Positions 35,990 through 49,015 are shown, counted from the stretch's first letter. The stretch: DNA of 64,000 nt from Timema cristinae (GCA_039000515.1 JBCFYV010000001.1:60136234-60200233), one strand, 5' to 3'. Numbers and translations: made by a program. Notes: generated by a model not told the origin, from the sequence alone.

Positions 35990-37079
35990 TTAAGTTGAAT
36001 TCTTACCAAAGTTTTCGACTGTTCATGTAAATATATTACGTTGAATTCAAGAAGTGTCGTGTGATATATTAGTTTTAGCTCTAAGCTGAATGGTTTTTAT
36101 TGTTTAGAGAACTTGAACAGAAAATGAGAAACTATGGTTTAAATAGAACAGGCCCAAGTACTTACTTGCTTGTACTTGATGTCATCGTACATTTTCCCTG
36201 ATTAATGTTGTATTTTGAGATGAAATTTTAACAGTTTTTACCTGTTATGAATATTTTACGTTGAAGAATTGTGTTATTTGTTAGTTTCATGATAGTTTTT
36301 TTTTGCAGTGGAAAAATATAATAATTATATTTAATAAGCAGCATATGTTAAAATGTATAATGTTTAAAGGGGACTAATTCAGGTTTTCGAAAGAAAATTT
36401 TCAATTTATTTAACTGACATTAAAATATTTAAAATTATTTTAAATATATTTAAACTTTTCATTTATAAATTTTGCATACAGTTAGATAATTATGAATGCT
36501 AGGTGAGAGCAAAGTGATTTCTTGTTGAGTGAAAACTGTTTTTCTCTTAGTCTAGCAGAGCTGGATATCAGATGCTAAAATAACGTTAATGTAGAGTTCA
36601 AGCAATTTCCATTCAATATATGTATAATGCATTCTAGATTCGATTTTTTCACGTGGCTCCCATCTAAACTTGATCGCACAAACTGATAGGGCAATACTAA
36701 ATCGGCATAAGACCATATTGTATATTTCATTAGATTTTTTACCAATTTAGCACATTTTTTTATTTATTTTTTAGTTTATTTGATAAAAATGTGCTGTATA
36801 ACGTTTGTGAACTATTAAGATATGTTTTGTATAAATTAATAGAATACAATTTCTAGATCTCTCCAATCTAATTCGAACTTTTGCTGAAAGAAATGCAAGA
36901 CGTGATATTTAAGCTAAAATAAAGTAATAACTAATGTAAATAAAAGTATTCAGTAAAACTAGTTATCAGTATAACTTGTAAATTATTTTTAACCCAAATT
37001 ACAAGATATAATAACAAAAAACTTCTAAAGAAAATTTTTTCAAAGCGTAATCCACAAAATCTTGATATTATTTGTTGAT
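35990..37079. other. No gene seen, AT-rich
   Basis: Nothing recognisable. Confidence 0.4.
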
Positions 37080-37565
37080 GTGGGGAGCGTATTTTTCGGT
37101 ATTGCCCGGCTTGCTCCGGCCCTGCCGATGCCTCGCAAAGACGTGGGGCTGGGATAAGAGGACTATTTAATGGCATGGCATCATGTTACTCGCCGATAAT
37201 AATGATCTGTTAGTGGCTCGGTTCTTGACACTGTGCGAGTGGAAATCACACAATGTCTTTCCTCTACACATTTACAGCTTTACAAAGGATGTAAAGTTGT
37301 TCTTGGCATTTATACCAGCAATGATGCCCTTGGCGTCGAGTTCGTCCAATTGAAACAACGCGTCGAAAATAATAGCTTGTCGAGTGGATTTGCCGGCTAA
37401 GACTATGGGTGGCACGCTGTTGGTGATGCCAACACCACCACACCCCTCTCTCCCAGACGGATTCCCCCGCTCAACCTGTGCTTAATTGATGGGGAGTTTT
37501 GGATATTTTGAAACACAATTGGTGACATCATCAAGGCATTTACCTGTTGGCGATAGCTTGGTGGA
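37080..37565 (-). other. GC-richer, coding-like island, unassigned
   Basis: In an AT-rich setting this block is about half G+C. On the minus strand a stop-free stretch from about 37478 to the stop at 37272 encodes VGITNSVPPIVLAGKSTRQA and then IIFDALFQLDELDAKGIIAG. It looks like the end of a real protein. There is no start codon and the upstream frame is interrupted. I do not recognise the family. Likely a fragment of an element or an old gene. Confidence 0.3.
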
Positions 37566-37609
37566 AAGGTTTTCTAAAGATGTAAGTACGTCTCAGGGCG
37601 ATGTGGGTC

Positions 37610-37905
37610 CTCCTCCTATATCAACAATGTGGTACACCTTTATTTGTCAGTGAGATAGCTGTGGATAGGGTCGTCTAGCAACAATGTTGGTACACCTTTA
37701 TTTGTCAGTAAGATAGCTGTGGATAGGGTCGTCTAGCAACAATGTGGTACACCTTTATTTGTCAGTAAGATAGCTGTGGATAGGGTCGTCTAGCAACAAT
37801 GTGGTACACCTTTATTTGTCAGTAAGATAGCTGTGGATAGGGTCGTCTAGCAACAATGTGGTAAACCTCTATTTGTCAGTAAGATAGATGTGGATAGTGT
37901 CCTCC
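37610..37905. repeat. 57-bp tandem repeat, about 5 copies
   Basis: Monomer boundaries at about 37624, 37681, 37739, 37796 and 37853 (core ATAGCTGTGGATAGGGTCGT). The copies are nearly identical, so the expansion is recent. The last copy is more diverged. Confidence 0.95.
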
Positions 37906-38689
37906 ATAATTCAGTAGCATGAGGGTAGCTCTTTAGTTTGAGAGTAAACTACTTTCATGAGAAAAACAAAAATGTTTTTTGTGGATGAAATTAAACTGTT
38001 AACAATCTGATTTTACAAGTATCTATTTAATAACTTTTTATTTCATTAAATTATGTTATGCATTTATTTTGGCGGGTTTTGAAACAATTTTGTTAGATTA
38101 TGCACCTCCTTTAGTCAGTAAACACTGTATTGATAATGCTTCTTATAAAAATTATAAAACTTTGACTATATACACGAATTTCCTATGAATTCTTTATTAA
38201 AATGTGGATGCACTCATTATACATTAGGCCATACTCTCATTACCTCAACTCTTGATACAAAGCTTTTATTAATAACCTTCTATCTCAAAGAAATATTAAA
38301 CAAAATGTATCCTTAGTAATAATTTCATCATTGCTATTGCAAACCAAATTAATAAATTATTTAGGACTGTATATATATATAAATATATTTGTTAAAATAT
38401 TTTATTTATAAAGGGTTAATTATAACTACATTATGTGTTAGAGATGTAGGAAATGAAAAGCATCAATAAAAGGAAAAATTCCCACCACTAACACATAAAA
38501 AGGATAATTTATATATTTTTATAGCCCGTAGAGATAGATAAAGGGAACGAACAGGATATGTCTATTGCACTGAAATTAATAACACAGGTCACACTCTACG
38601 TCAGGCTTTTGTTCTATTACTACAAGATTGTCTCTTGCGATTGGAATTTTAGAGATTGTTTACAGATCAGTAGAGGTTGAAATGAGATT
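37906..38689. other. No gene seen, AT-rich
   Basis: Low complexity AT-rich DNA with a short TA tract near 38370. Confidence 0.4.
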
Positions 38690-39060
38690 TTTAGCCCACT
38701 TTCTCCCATAAGAATAACATTGATCAGTGGCGGATCAGGAAATATTATTTTGGGTGTTGGATATTTCTTTCAGGTTTTATCTTACTATTTAGGTGGGTTA
38801 TTTTCTCCCATATGAATAATACTAAGTAGTGTGTCGGTGGCGGATCGGGAGATATTATTTTGGGGGTTGACAATTATTTCGGGTTTTAGCATTGATGCTC
38901 CTAACTGAGGAGTTTGGTCACTTTCCCCACATTGATTCTCCCCATAGAGCAGGTGGGTCTCTTTTCTCATTAATATAGCATTGCTCAGTGGCGGATCAGG
39001 AAAATAATATTTCGGAAGGGGAGGAGGTGGAACGAGGGGGGAAAACCAGGTGTTTATAAA
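38690..39060. repeat. Three diverged copies of a 'cagtggcggatcaggaa' unit
   Basis: A unit with agtggcggatc(a/g)gga followed by atattattttgggtgttg occurs at about 38716, 38837 and 38988, roughly 120-150 bp apart. Diverged tandem duplication; function unknown. Confidence 0.6.
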
Positions 39061-39429
39061 ATAGTTACACCAATAATTTGATAAAACATTTATAAATCAG
39101 TAACATTTTATTATAATATTACTACTTATTGGGTGATACTCGTTTAGCCGTTTAGTAAAACTTTTCCCAGGAGGCACTGCGAGGAAGCGAGTAACGTCAC
39201 CTCCCACCTATAAATAATTTTGACTAAACTATAATTTTGATAAAGCCGTGCTGTTTCACCTGATGAAATCAGGCTATGATACTCACAAGCACTCGAGACT
39301 TTTACGTAATAAAATCTTTATTACAAAGGTTAATACACAAACTTCCTTTTCAATTTACTAACAAACAAAACATAAAGGGTGAAATTGTTTAATGTCTCTA
39401 TTGGTGAACACATTTGTCTTATTTTGTAG

Positions 39430-41206
39430 TGACCGTATGCAAGTGTGACATCCATTATTTAAAATATAGCGTTTGTCATCTTCTGGTGAAAGTGCAAGTT
39501 TATTCAAGGAGGTACTTTGCTATTGATGTTTCTCATTTCTTATCATATATTGGCGTAGTGTAAGATCCCCTGTTTTAAACATTTTTTATAATGAGCATGT
39601 TTAACTTTCTTTTTGAGAGTTGTTTTTGACACACATTTACCTACTTTTTTCTACTCAAGGCTCTGCCTTTGAATGAAGTAAAGCTTCGGACTAAATCCCA
39701 CAAACTCTCGGATACACTCTCCAATCATCTCATCCTTCATTTAGCCTAAAGCTATTTTTTACTGCATGCACTGTGTAAAAAATGTGTTTCTGGATAGTCT
39801 GAAGTGTCGGATCTGTCCATATTATCAAACATATCCGCATACACATTTTCTGTTTTCAGTTAGTAGCAAAGGGAGTCTTGAGTCTGTGAATAAGAGCTTT
39901 GCATTTTGTCCATAATTCCTTTTAACATAATTATAATGAAAGTTATACATAATAACCTTGCTTATATCTAAGTTTGCAAATCCTGCATAGATAGGCTTAT
40001 TTTTTCTCATGTGAACCCCAACTAACTCTTTCGTGAAGATTGTATAAGCAATAAATTCTGGTGAAGCAACACGCTTATTCAGCCTATTTTCATTACTTAG
40101 TAATTGAACATTTACACGATGTCTTTGATTCTCCATCGACTTCCCAAATACTGCATTGTTCATGAGTTTGAAAAAGTCCCTTTCAATTCCATTTAATGCA
40201 TTTTTTCGTTGGGGAGTATTAAAATCAATATGGCTTCAACCAATCGCTCTGATTGAAAGTGAGGACTCTGTGTATCTTCTGAAGCTTCATACCCAAGGAA
40301 ATATACAGTTTTAAATTACGGTAGTGCATCACCTAATTTTGATTATTTGTTAGGTTGGGCACTAGCTTTTCTGTTTTCCCACCGGTCGGAGAGTTCAGCT
40401 TGGATTGTATGTACTTAGAGAATGGGGATAACATCTCAGGAGTATGTATGACTTCTTTTTAGGAGCAATTAGATAGTCACTATGTTCATCAGGAATTTCT
40501 TCCAGGCACTCTAGATCTACCTCTAATATATAACCCACAGGGCTATCATCAGCAACTGAAATTATAAAGAGCGCTGCTATTTCAGTCTTGTTCAACCACC
40601 TAAAATTATTCTGATGTACTTCACCTTCTGTTCAGGGTTAAAATCCATCATATCGGAGTTGTTTGCTTCAGAATGTCTATTAAAAATCATAGACACCTCA
40701 CCACGTATCCCTTTTTCAATGAATAAATACATTTTAATGTCAGTTGGTAGCTCCAACTCAACCTTGGTCATCTTTAAAAATGCCGCCCATGCTAGTCCAG
40801 GACTTGTGCAAAAATGTAGACAGTCTAATTTATATTACTCAAAACACAAAGAGTGAAAGTATTCGAAGACGTCTGCTAAAAGTAGAAAATCACTTAAAAC
40901 GTATAAATTTTGATAATCACCCATAGTATTCATGTCAAAGTTTTCCCACACAGTCTTAGCATAAGCGTAGTCACTTTCTGAAATATTTTCTTGGTGCAGA
41001 TGATTAAATAACGGGGATTTTGTTTTTAATTGAATATCTTTCAGTTTACTGCTGCAATCCACGTAGTCGTAAGGAAACACAACTTTTCGTAGCAGAAGAT
41101 CTACTTTATCAAAAGGGATATTTTCATGGAGTATTTTAAATTGAGTTCTCCCAACATGCAACAAATGTTCAACCAATTTTTCAAGAAATGTGCTTAAAAA
41201 CTGCAA
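39430..41206 (-). pseudogene. Polinton-type protein-primed DNA polymerase B remnant
   Basis: From 41206 to 39430 on the minus strand, several frames give the C-terminal part of a family-B protein-primed polymerase. Landmarks are LYVLSDFLLLADVFEYFHSL (the exonuclease III region, 40840-40900), a badly broken motif-A region around 40300-40800, then MNNAVFGKSMENQRHRVNVQ (polymerase motif B, about 40100-40163). After that come NKPIYAGFANLDISKVIMY and NYGQNAKLLFTDSR, where the usual DTDS of motif C is changed to TDSR. The tail has FVGFSPKLY and ALSPEDDKRYILNNGC, typical of the family. It is older than, and a different family from, the polymerase at 54.7-58.9 kb. The N-terminal part is missing and a minisatellite starts just beyond it. 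Confidence 0.8.
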
Positions 41207-41224
41207 CGAGTCAATAAATTGTAA

Positions 41225-41590
41225 ATAGCCAAGACTGAACTAGAAACAAGGGAGTGGAATTGGTAAACATCCTGTAGACTAGAAACCAGGGAGTGGAAGG
41301 GGTAAACATCCTGTGGACTAGAAACCAGGGAGTGGAATTGGTAAACATCTTGTGGACTAGAAACAGGGAGTGGAATTGGTAAACATCCAGTAGACTAGAA
41401 ACCAGGGAGTGGAAGGGGTGAACATCCTGTGGACTAGAAACCAGGGAGTGGAATTGGTAAACATCCTGTAGACTATAAACCAGGGAGTGGAATTGGTAAA
41501 CATCCTGTAGACTAGAAACCAGGGAGTGGAAGGGGTAAACATCCTGTGGACTAGTAACCAGGGTGTGGAAGAGGTAAGCATTTTTAAACT
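41225..41590. repeat. 39-bp minisatellite, about 9 copies
   Basis: Unit AGTGGAATTGGTAAACATCC plus TGTAGACTAGAAACCAGGG. Copies with 'aaggggt' and 'aattggt' alternate irregularly. Unit length is a multiple of three, so the minus strand shows a spurious repetitive ORF (STPWFLVYRMFTN). It abuts the N-terminal break of the polymerase remnant. Confidence 0.95.
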
Positions 41591-42314
41591 GCTTACAATC
41601 AAAGTTATAAAATCAGAAAAGCACTGCATTGGTTGAATGAGGACTATTCCAAACTACGTACTTGTTTATATATCCACTGTCAGTTTCCTCAACTGAGATT
41701 CAGGAACATAGTTGTTTCATTTGTTAAATGATTATATTTTAAATTATTTGATAATTTGTTGCAATTTCAGATATAAATTGACATGTTTGTCATCGTTGAT
41801 TGTATATGATATACATTAATAGAATTGTTATTGTTAATAGTGAACAAATGATTGTTATTCGTGTTTATGCATAGTTGAGGATTTTATTGTTGGTGTCAAT
41901 AGTATTATTACAAACTACCTTCACATTAAAGATGAAAACTTACAACGTCTAAATAATGAACTGATTTTTCTTGAATTCCCGAAATGGTCCATTTAGATGT
42001 CAACAAAACTCACTGATTAAGTTTTGGTCAAAACCGTAAATTGTAATATATATCACTAATTAGAGCCAAATAGAATAATTAAAAGAATATTGTTTTTCTA
42101 TTCACTCAATAGTAATGCCGTTTTATATTTAAAAAATAAACGAATTAGGTAATGAATCCACATTTATGTTTTAAACAAAATTGATATTATGTAGGTAATA
42201 AGTTATTTTCATTTCCATTGTTCTCTACATCCATAACAATACCGACAGACACGCAACTGTGGCTTAACCCTTTATTTTTGTACACCAGCTCAAATTGAGA
42301 AAAAATTGACTAGA
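41591..42314. other. No gene seen, AT-rich
   Basis: Nothing recognisable between the minisatellite and the mariner element. Confidence 0.4.
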
Positions 42315-42316
42315 TA

Positions 42317-43620
42317 CAGGGTTCAGCAGAAATACCTGACCGGTTATAAAAATAAATATTAAAATAACACAACAATGATATACATTTTCAACACCATATT
42401 TTAACACAACAAAACAAGGAGATTTTATTTTCCCTCTTTTATTTACTTTTTCTTAAAAACCACGTCCATAAGATGGTTTCCATTAGATTGCACACATTGT
42501 TGTATCCGATTATTGAAACTCATCTTCACCTGCTCTAACAGGTTTGTTTTGAATTTATTCAAATATGCGTGTTTTTAGATCGTTGAGTGCCGCTGGCTGT
42601 GTATTGTACACTACACCCTTCAAGTGACCCTAAGAAAGGAAGTCAGCAGGAGACAGGTCAGGTGAACCGGATGGCCAGTTCATGTCTCCGAATCGGGAAA
42701 TTACATGACCTTGGGACAAGTTGCAGATGGTAGCCATCCTGACGCGAGATGTGTGGGTTGTGGCGCTGTCTTGCTGGATCCAAAGAGACTCCCGTTGAGG
42801 GAGAGTGTTTATTCTTGGCGCCAACAAGTCTTGAATCATGTTTGTGTATCGATCGGCATTGACTGCTTCTGTTTGACCATCATCTCCTTTGAATAAATAA
42901 GGTCCAATTATGACACAGCATACCATACTGCATTATGCAAAGTTTGCTTATGAATCTCCTGGGGATTTTCTGCGACTAGGTAACGGCAGCTCTGTTTAAT
43001 GACTGCTCCATCAAGATGAAAATGAGCTTCATCTGAAAAAAATATCGTTCAGCATATCAGGGCTCTCGTTCAGTAAATTTATCAGAACTCTACAACTGTT
43101 GATTATTTGTTCTTAATGTTTATTTGTGCATAAATAAGATAAACCACTTGAATTTTGTAGGAATTGGATTTTAAATCCTTAATCATCCGTCTAACAGATC
43201 GATCTGACAGGTTGAGAGCAGTAGAATGCTTGACTATTGATCGTCTTAGACAACGGGTGATTGAATCTAACACTGGAGTAGTATTTTCTTCTGTTTGAAC
43301 AGATCATAGCTTACCTTGTGGTTTTTTATCCTTAACAGATAACTTCTTTTCTTTATTTTGAAACCCTGAGAAGGGTCGAGTTAGGTGATGGTACATCCCT
43401 TCGGTTAAACTGTCACCGGAAGTCTCACTGTGTAGCAGTAATGTAGTTGGTTTTAATAAATAACTCAACCATGGCAATACGGTACCGCACACTCCAACGC
43501 TCCATGGCAAACTAAACTCCAAGGTCAGTCTTACTATCGTACACAAGCGTGGCATCTCTTCCTAGTGGAAGCGCGTGTAGTTACAGTTTTAAAACCGTCA
43601 GCTGTTTCCGCCAAACCCTG
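42317..43620 (-). mobile_element. Tc1/mariner-type element with inverted repeats and TA duplication
   Basis: The left end CAGGGTTCAGCAGAAATACC (42317) and right end ...TTTCCGCCAAACCCTG (43620) are inverted repeats, with similarity extending about 38 bp with mismatches. TA flanks each side (42315-42316 and 43621-43622). The total length of 1304 bp is typical of a single-gene mariner-like element. The transposase on the minus strand is broken and listed separately. Confidence 0.85.
42630..43505 (-). pseudogene. Tc1/mariner-type (DDE_3) transposase, broken
   Basis: ATG at 43505 opens with MERWSVRYRIAMVELFIKTN, the helix-turn-helix start usual for this insect transposase group, and then hits stops and frame changes. 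The catalytic region is better kept: VNADRYTNMIQDLLAPRI, SLWIQQDSATTHTSR with the second catalytic Asp, then RFGDMNWPSGSPDLSPADF, which runs into the third catalytic position near 42635. It would bind the inverted repeats and move the element by cut and paste. Several stops make it inactive. Confidence 0.75.
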
Positions 43621-43622
43621 TA

Positions 43623-44126
43623 TTTAAGGTGAAGGAGTAAAGGTAATTGTTTAAAATCATGTTTAGGCCGACATACATCTTCATCTAAATTTTATAAGTT
43701 CAACCTAATGGGGTTTAACAATAAACCATAGATTTAGCATATAATTGGATATAAATTAAATAATGTGTGTTTTAATTTATTTAGATGTGTGAAATAATAG
43801 ACTGGTTTTTTTTTCAGTCTTGATATCATTATAATGTTGTTCATTAATCTGTTATTCAAATGTTATTTATAAAATTACAGATTCTAACAAATGTACCAAA
43901 TTCTATTACAGCATACTTTTAAATTCGATATAAAATGCTATATAATAAAGTTGTTAAGTCCCATGCTCTTTTTTTACCTTAAAATTATATTTGCTGCTTA
44001 GCTAAATGTACTTTGCTAAGATTAATTACCTATTATTTCCGTAGTTTGTTTTGAGCAACTAGATAAACTAAATATATCTGTCCAACCTAATATCAACGAT
44101 AAATTAATCATCTATAGAAGCATTTT
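43623..44126. other. No gene seen, AT-rich
   Basis: Nothing recognisable. Confidence 0.4.
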
Positions 44127-44382
44127 ACAAGTTAGGTCACCACATTGCTGATTTTTTTTGTTCAATTCTTTGTGCTTCGTTTGTGCTCATATGTACTCAA
44201 ACATGAACATTTGTGCTGTGAAACTAGGCCTTGTAGATAACATTTAATATGGCGGACTAGTCTTTAAGACTAGTCTAATTTGAGAGAACAAATGTTCATG
44301 TTTGGGCACATATCAGCACACATGGAGCACAAACGATTGAACAAAGAAATTTCTTTTTCGTCAATGTGGTGGCTCAACTTGA
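44127..44382. mobile_element. Foldback-type MITE
   Basis: The first and last roughly 100 bp are inverted repeats of each other (left CAAGTTAGGTCACCACATTG, right CAATGTGGTGGCTCAACTTG). They include gttcaattctttgtgct and a caaacatgaacatttgt arm. A 21-bp palindrome (GACTAGTCTT-T-AAGACTAGTC, 44255-44275) sits near the middle. There is no coding capacity, as expected for a non-autonomous hairpin element. The arms carry several mismatches. A target duplication was not identified with certainty. Confidence 0.75.
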
Positions 44383-47300
44383 GTTACGTAGTATTCTGAC
44401 CTGTAGAGTAGCTGATCGAGGAAAGATTGAACTCATTTGATTATAATGTGTGTATATTAGTGTAGAGACCTGTAACATATATTTAAAAATGAAATGTCAC
44501 CAAACCCATAGGTACAGTCAAATAAAAAGGTGCAAAAACTTTATCTATTAAACCAAATAAGAACATTAAAATCTTCATAACAATATAATTATAATCAATA
44601 TAATTATCTAGTTCATCTTTCACTCATGTATTGTAATTTCTCAAAGATATTACAAAATCATTTATTCAAAAATATCATAAATATAACATTTTAACTATAC
44701 TTACAAAACTACCACTTTTAACATTCTAAAGTTTCAACAAAAGCTATATTCATTCATAAATGTAAAGCAATAATAATATAATGTATTCATACTCTATACA
44801 TTATTATAGACGGAGTAAGATTTATAAATTATATCAAAATAAACGTGTTTCGAGATAAAAAAGAATTCGGTTGATTGAAATAAATCTGAACAGTAATATT
44901 GTTAATATTACTGTTCAGGTTCAAAATGTTATTCCGTATGTAGGTTTTATTCAACACATTGAATAACATCTTTTTGTGAGAAAAATTAGTAACTATAATG
45001 TGTTTATATCATTTAAATGCAATGTATATTTATAAATATTATATATCGATAGATATTACACATTTTTATTTAAAAACTGGAACCAAATATACTTAGAATT
45101 ATCCACATTTATAAAGGATTTTTAGCATTATTTTCAATTAGTATAACTATTTGACCCATGCAAAATATTAACAATGTAGTTTTGGACACTTATGAAATTT
45201 TCTAGGAATGAGAGAAATTATCATACTTATTTTTCTTTGGATTAAACACCTAATAGAAAGTCGATACATAGTAAATTGAAAACTAGTAAAATATATACAG
45301 TACATACAACTCAAATAATAGAGATTTTGTTATTTAAATTATTTACATACAAAAACCATACATGTGTACAGTATTTACTTACAAAAACTGGTACATGATG
45401 AGACATTCAATAATTTAAAACGTGTTTAATATTTATTAGAAACATAAAAAAAATATATAATTACCTTTTCCTTGCTGTGTAATTAAAGTGTAGGAATACT
45501 CAAAAATATATATCCAAACAAATATATATCATTCCATCCGAACAAAATGTATTGCTTGATCTTTAACATTATTAAAACAATTTATATCAATCGTAGTTAA
45601 TTTTCCCGTAAAAATTTAGCTAATAATCCACAGAAGCTATTGTTATGAATCACCTGATTGTACTCGTAAAAAGGAAATCCACAGAAGCTATTGTTATGAA
45701 GGACCAACAAAATAAGATAAGCTCTTGCAGAATCTGTATTGGCTTTCCACCACCACCTCTTCCCCCCCACACCCCCACCCCACTGCCCCTCTTGCCATCC
45801 TATGGTAACATCACTACCTTAACATTATAGCCTCACAAGTTCTTAGTCGTTCTCCGAGAGGTTTGAAATGTGTAGGCCTACCTTTGGTGGTTGTGGTTAA
45901 ATGGCAACAATTTTATGTCTGGCTGCTCCTAAATATTATTTCTGCGTTAGTCTATGTAAATACCAGTAGGTAATAAACAATCTTATCCTGCATAGAATAA
46001 AAATAGTTTGTAAAATTAAATTCTAACTAAGGTTTGATAAAACATGATTTGATTTCAAATAAATGCTCCTTGACGTGAAACTGGATCATTTTATTATTAA
46101 ATTTCTTTAAATCTTTCTTCAGATTGAAGTACATTTAATTAGTTTTGTGGGTCTATAAATATGTACAAGTATATATGCTAATAGATTTGTGTATGTAGTT
46201 ATTAACACGCGTCACGCATATTATTATACCTAAAATATATATTGTATAGGCTTCTACAAATGATTAATTTTGAAACGTTATATTGACATTTTAAAAATAG
46301 ATTAATAATCTTGTATAAGTCTCCATATAAACGTATTATAAGTGAATCAAAATATAAGCTGGCTTGAAAAATCTCCGTAGAGATATAAAACTTAAATGGA
46401 TGTGAATACCGCTCTACAAAAAAAAAGGTCTACAGTAAGATTCTCGAAATACATCACAAATGCTGAAAATTGGTCATGTGATGACAATATAGTTATTTAC
46501 TGATTCCTAAATTAGCCAAATTAGCTAATTAACAAATTTATTTCAAAATAAAGATATCGATAAAATCTTAAAGATTTTTGATTCATCATTTATTATACGT
46601 CACCAAAATCAATAAAACCAGATATTCGTTTACAATAATTATTTTCTAATATTAAAAATAAAATAAAACAATTTAATCCGAATATTCAGAAAATAGTCTA
46701 TAATAAATTTTAGAGCAATTAATTTAATTTGTTTGATTCTTTTTAATGGCTTACTTTTAATATTATATAAATAAATAAGTTTCTTATAATATAAATTGCA
46801 GATTAATCAGAAAGGCTGAGTAAATGTTTTAGTTATGGTGACATAGATAGTTCGTGAAGAATTTGAGAATATTAGTGTTCACTTGATACATCGAACAATG
46901 GATAGTTCAGTTAGTTAACTACTTGTTGAGATCCATAACCAATTCAAATGAAATGTTAAATTTTTTATTGCTTGTACTATGGTTAGCCATGTTTGTAAAT
47001 AATGAAGTAACGATTTCACAATAAAATATATTGCTAGTTATTTTAAAAACCCTAACACACATATGTAGTGGAAACTAGTAGCTTTTAAAACATGTACATT
47101 TTTACTTAGATTGTAACATAATTTAGTAATTTAACACAAAATGTTCTGTTGCAATGGGGAAAAAACTATCATGTTAGCTATTGTTAAACACGATGTTTAG
47201 TAAAATTTATTTATAAATGTACAAATATTTATTTGAATTGTGTTGGTAAATTTGTCCAGTATGTTGAGACTAACAATATAATAACTATTCTTCTTTTGCA

Positions 47301-48730
47301 GACAGAGTTATAAACTATAACAAATTTACAAATTGTGTGAGTGGTAACATAATGTCATTAAAAATACATCGCGAGACTGTATTATGAGCCATATGTATAA
47401 TGTAAAGTACAGTACCTCTAATTAATGTGTCAATGTTTAAAAGCAATCCAGTTTTTCTTGATGTGATTATGTAAACATGCAATGACAATATATGACATGG
47501 GAAGGTCTTCACTCCCCTTGCATATGTATACATCTTTTATTATGTCTTCAAACCTAAGAAACAAGGAAAAAAAATAATAGCACGAGTACAAAGAAAGGGA
47601 ACTTTTTTATGAGAAGGATTAAAACAAAAATATATTTCTGAAATAAGTTATTAACGGCACTTTATAAATAGCAACTTGCTAGGGTCATAAAATGTTGAAG
47701 GAACTTCACCAAGCCAATTGTATGAGTATTAGATAAATAGAGCTTCTGCGCCAATTTGGAATTCCAGGATCAACTTCTCTGCGCATACTTTGGAGTGATT
47801 TTGGGCAGAGAATGAATCTATCTCTTTCTCACTCTAATTTTAAATGGAATAAATTAGGTGAGTCGTCATTTTAATTCTCACTCTCCTCAAACCTATTTTC
47901 AAGATATATGGGATCAAACCAGAACTTAGGTTTTCGGTTCTTTCTCCGAGCACCCAACATTTTTCTTTCAGGAATCTAGGCCAAAACTGATGTCATTAAG
48001 GAGTGAATGGGGAGGATGGGATGTAGGAGACATAAACCAACCCCGAACTCTTCTTAGATGAGAAAAACTGTTGTTGTTCTCCAACAACTCTGGTTATCGT
48101 CGAAATACAACGATACAAGACCATTGTCCCTGGTTGCTCTTCAAGTAGTATTAATAACACTCTCCATGCACTATTTAGCTGTGAGAATGAGCCGTGTGAT
48201 GCAATAGGGCTAGCACCAAGCTAGCATTTGCTTATAGCCTGAACAGTTAGTAAGACGCAGGGAAGATAATAACAATTATACATATATATACCTTGTGACA
48301 GTACCCTTATTCTCCACTGAATAGGCGGGTACACAATGTAAATATAAAATACCAAAAACAAACAATAATTGCAGAGCAGCCAATAGGATAGTCATATGAC
48401 AAATAGGCCATACTCCGGCCAATAGGTCATCCTGCTTCCATGAACCCACTTTACAAATATCATTTAGTGGACTCAAAATTTAGCCAAAATCAGGGGGAGA
48501 GGACGGGACATATTTCATTCAATTAGATCCTATATTGGAATACTATAAGAGAAATTAGACATTAACATAAGATTTTAAATAGTTTATTTTGATAAACAGT
48601 AGATAAAAGATAGTATGATAAACAAAAGGTTAATATTAAATTTATGAACATAACTGTATATTAAAAGGATAATTCCAATTGTTTACTTTTAACAATCCCT
48701 CATGATTTAAAGGAAAAATATAAATATATA
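44383..48730. other. Gene-poor AT-rich stretch
   Basis: No gene could be supported in over 4 kb. Open stretches at 45645-45830, 47315-47533 and 48276-48476 have AT-driven or C-rich composition and no motif. A near-exact duplication of aatccacagaagctattgtta occurs at 45625 and 45675. A hairpin at 44886-44918 is listed separately. 47740-48250 is slightly more GC-rich but unassigned. Confidence 0.45.
44886..44918. repeat. Perfect 15-bp stem hairpin containing TAATATTAC
   Basis: CTGAACAGTAATATT and its exact reverse complement are separated by GTT. The right arm contains TAATATTAC (44903-44911). No rep-like gene lies nearby. Confidence 0.8.
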
Positions 48731-48737
48731 TAATAGT

Positions 48738-49015
48738 AGTGTTCGGGACGTTTCAGAACAGTCATTTATACATAAAACTGCCTATATGTAACATATTCAG
48801 AGCGTTTATATCGAAAACGGTCTATATTTGGGGTGTTCGGAACAGTCATTCATACATAAAACTGCCTCTATGTAACATATTCAGATCGTTTATATCGAAA
48901 ACGGTCTATATTTGGGGTGTTCGGGACGTTTCGGAACAGTCATACATACATAAAACTGCCTATATGTATTCAGAGCGTTTATATCGAAAACGGTCTATAT
49001 TTGGGGGGGTGTTTT
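48738..49015. repeat. Tandem repeat of about 90 bp, 3 copies
   Basis: Three copies of a unit with GTCATTCATACATAAAACTG and then atatcgaaaacggtctatat. The unit makes a spurious 127-residue frame on the plus strand. Copies differ by small deletions. Confidence 0.9.

Noticed and set aside
44903..44911. Geminivirus-type replication origin
   Set aside because: The nonanucleotide is in the stem, not the loop, and no replication-initiator gene or fragment was seen nearby. Kept only as a low-interest curiosity.
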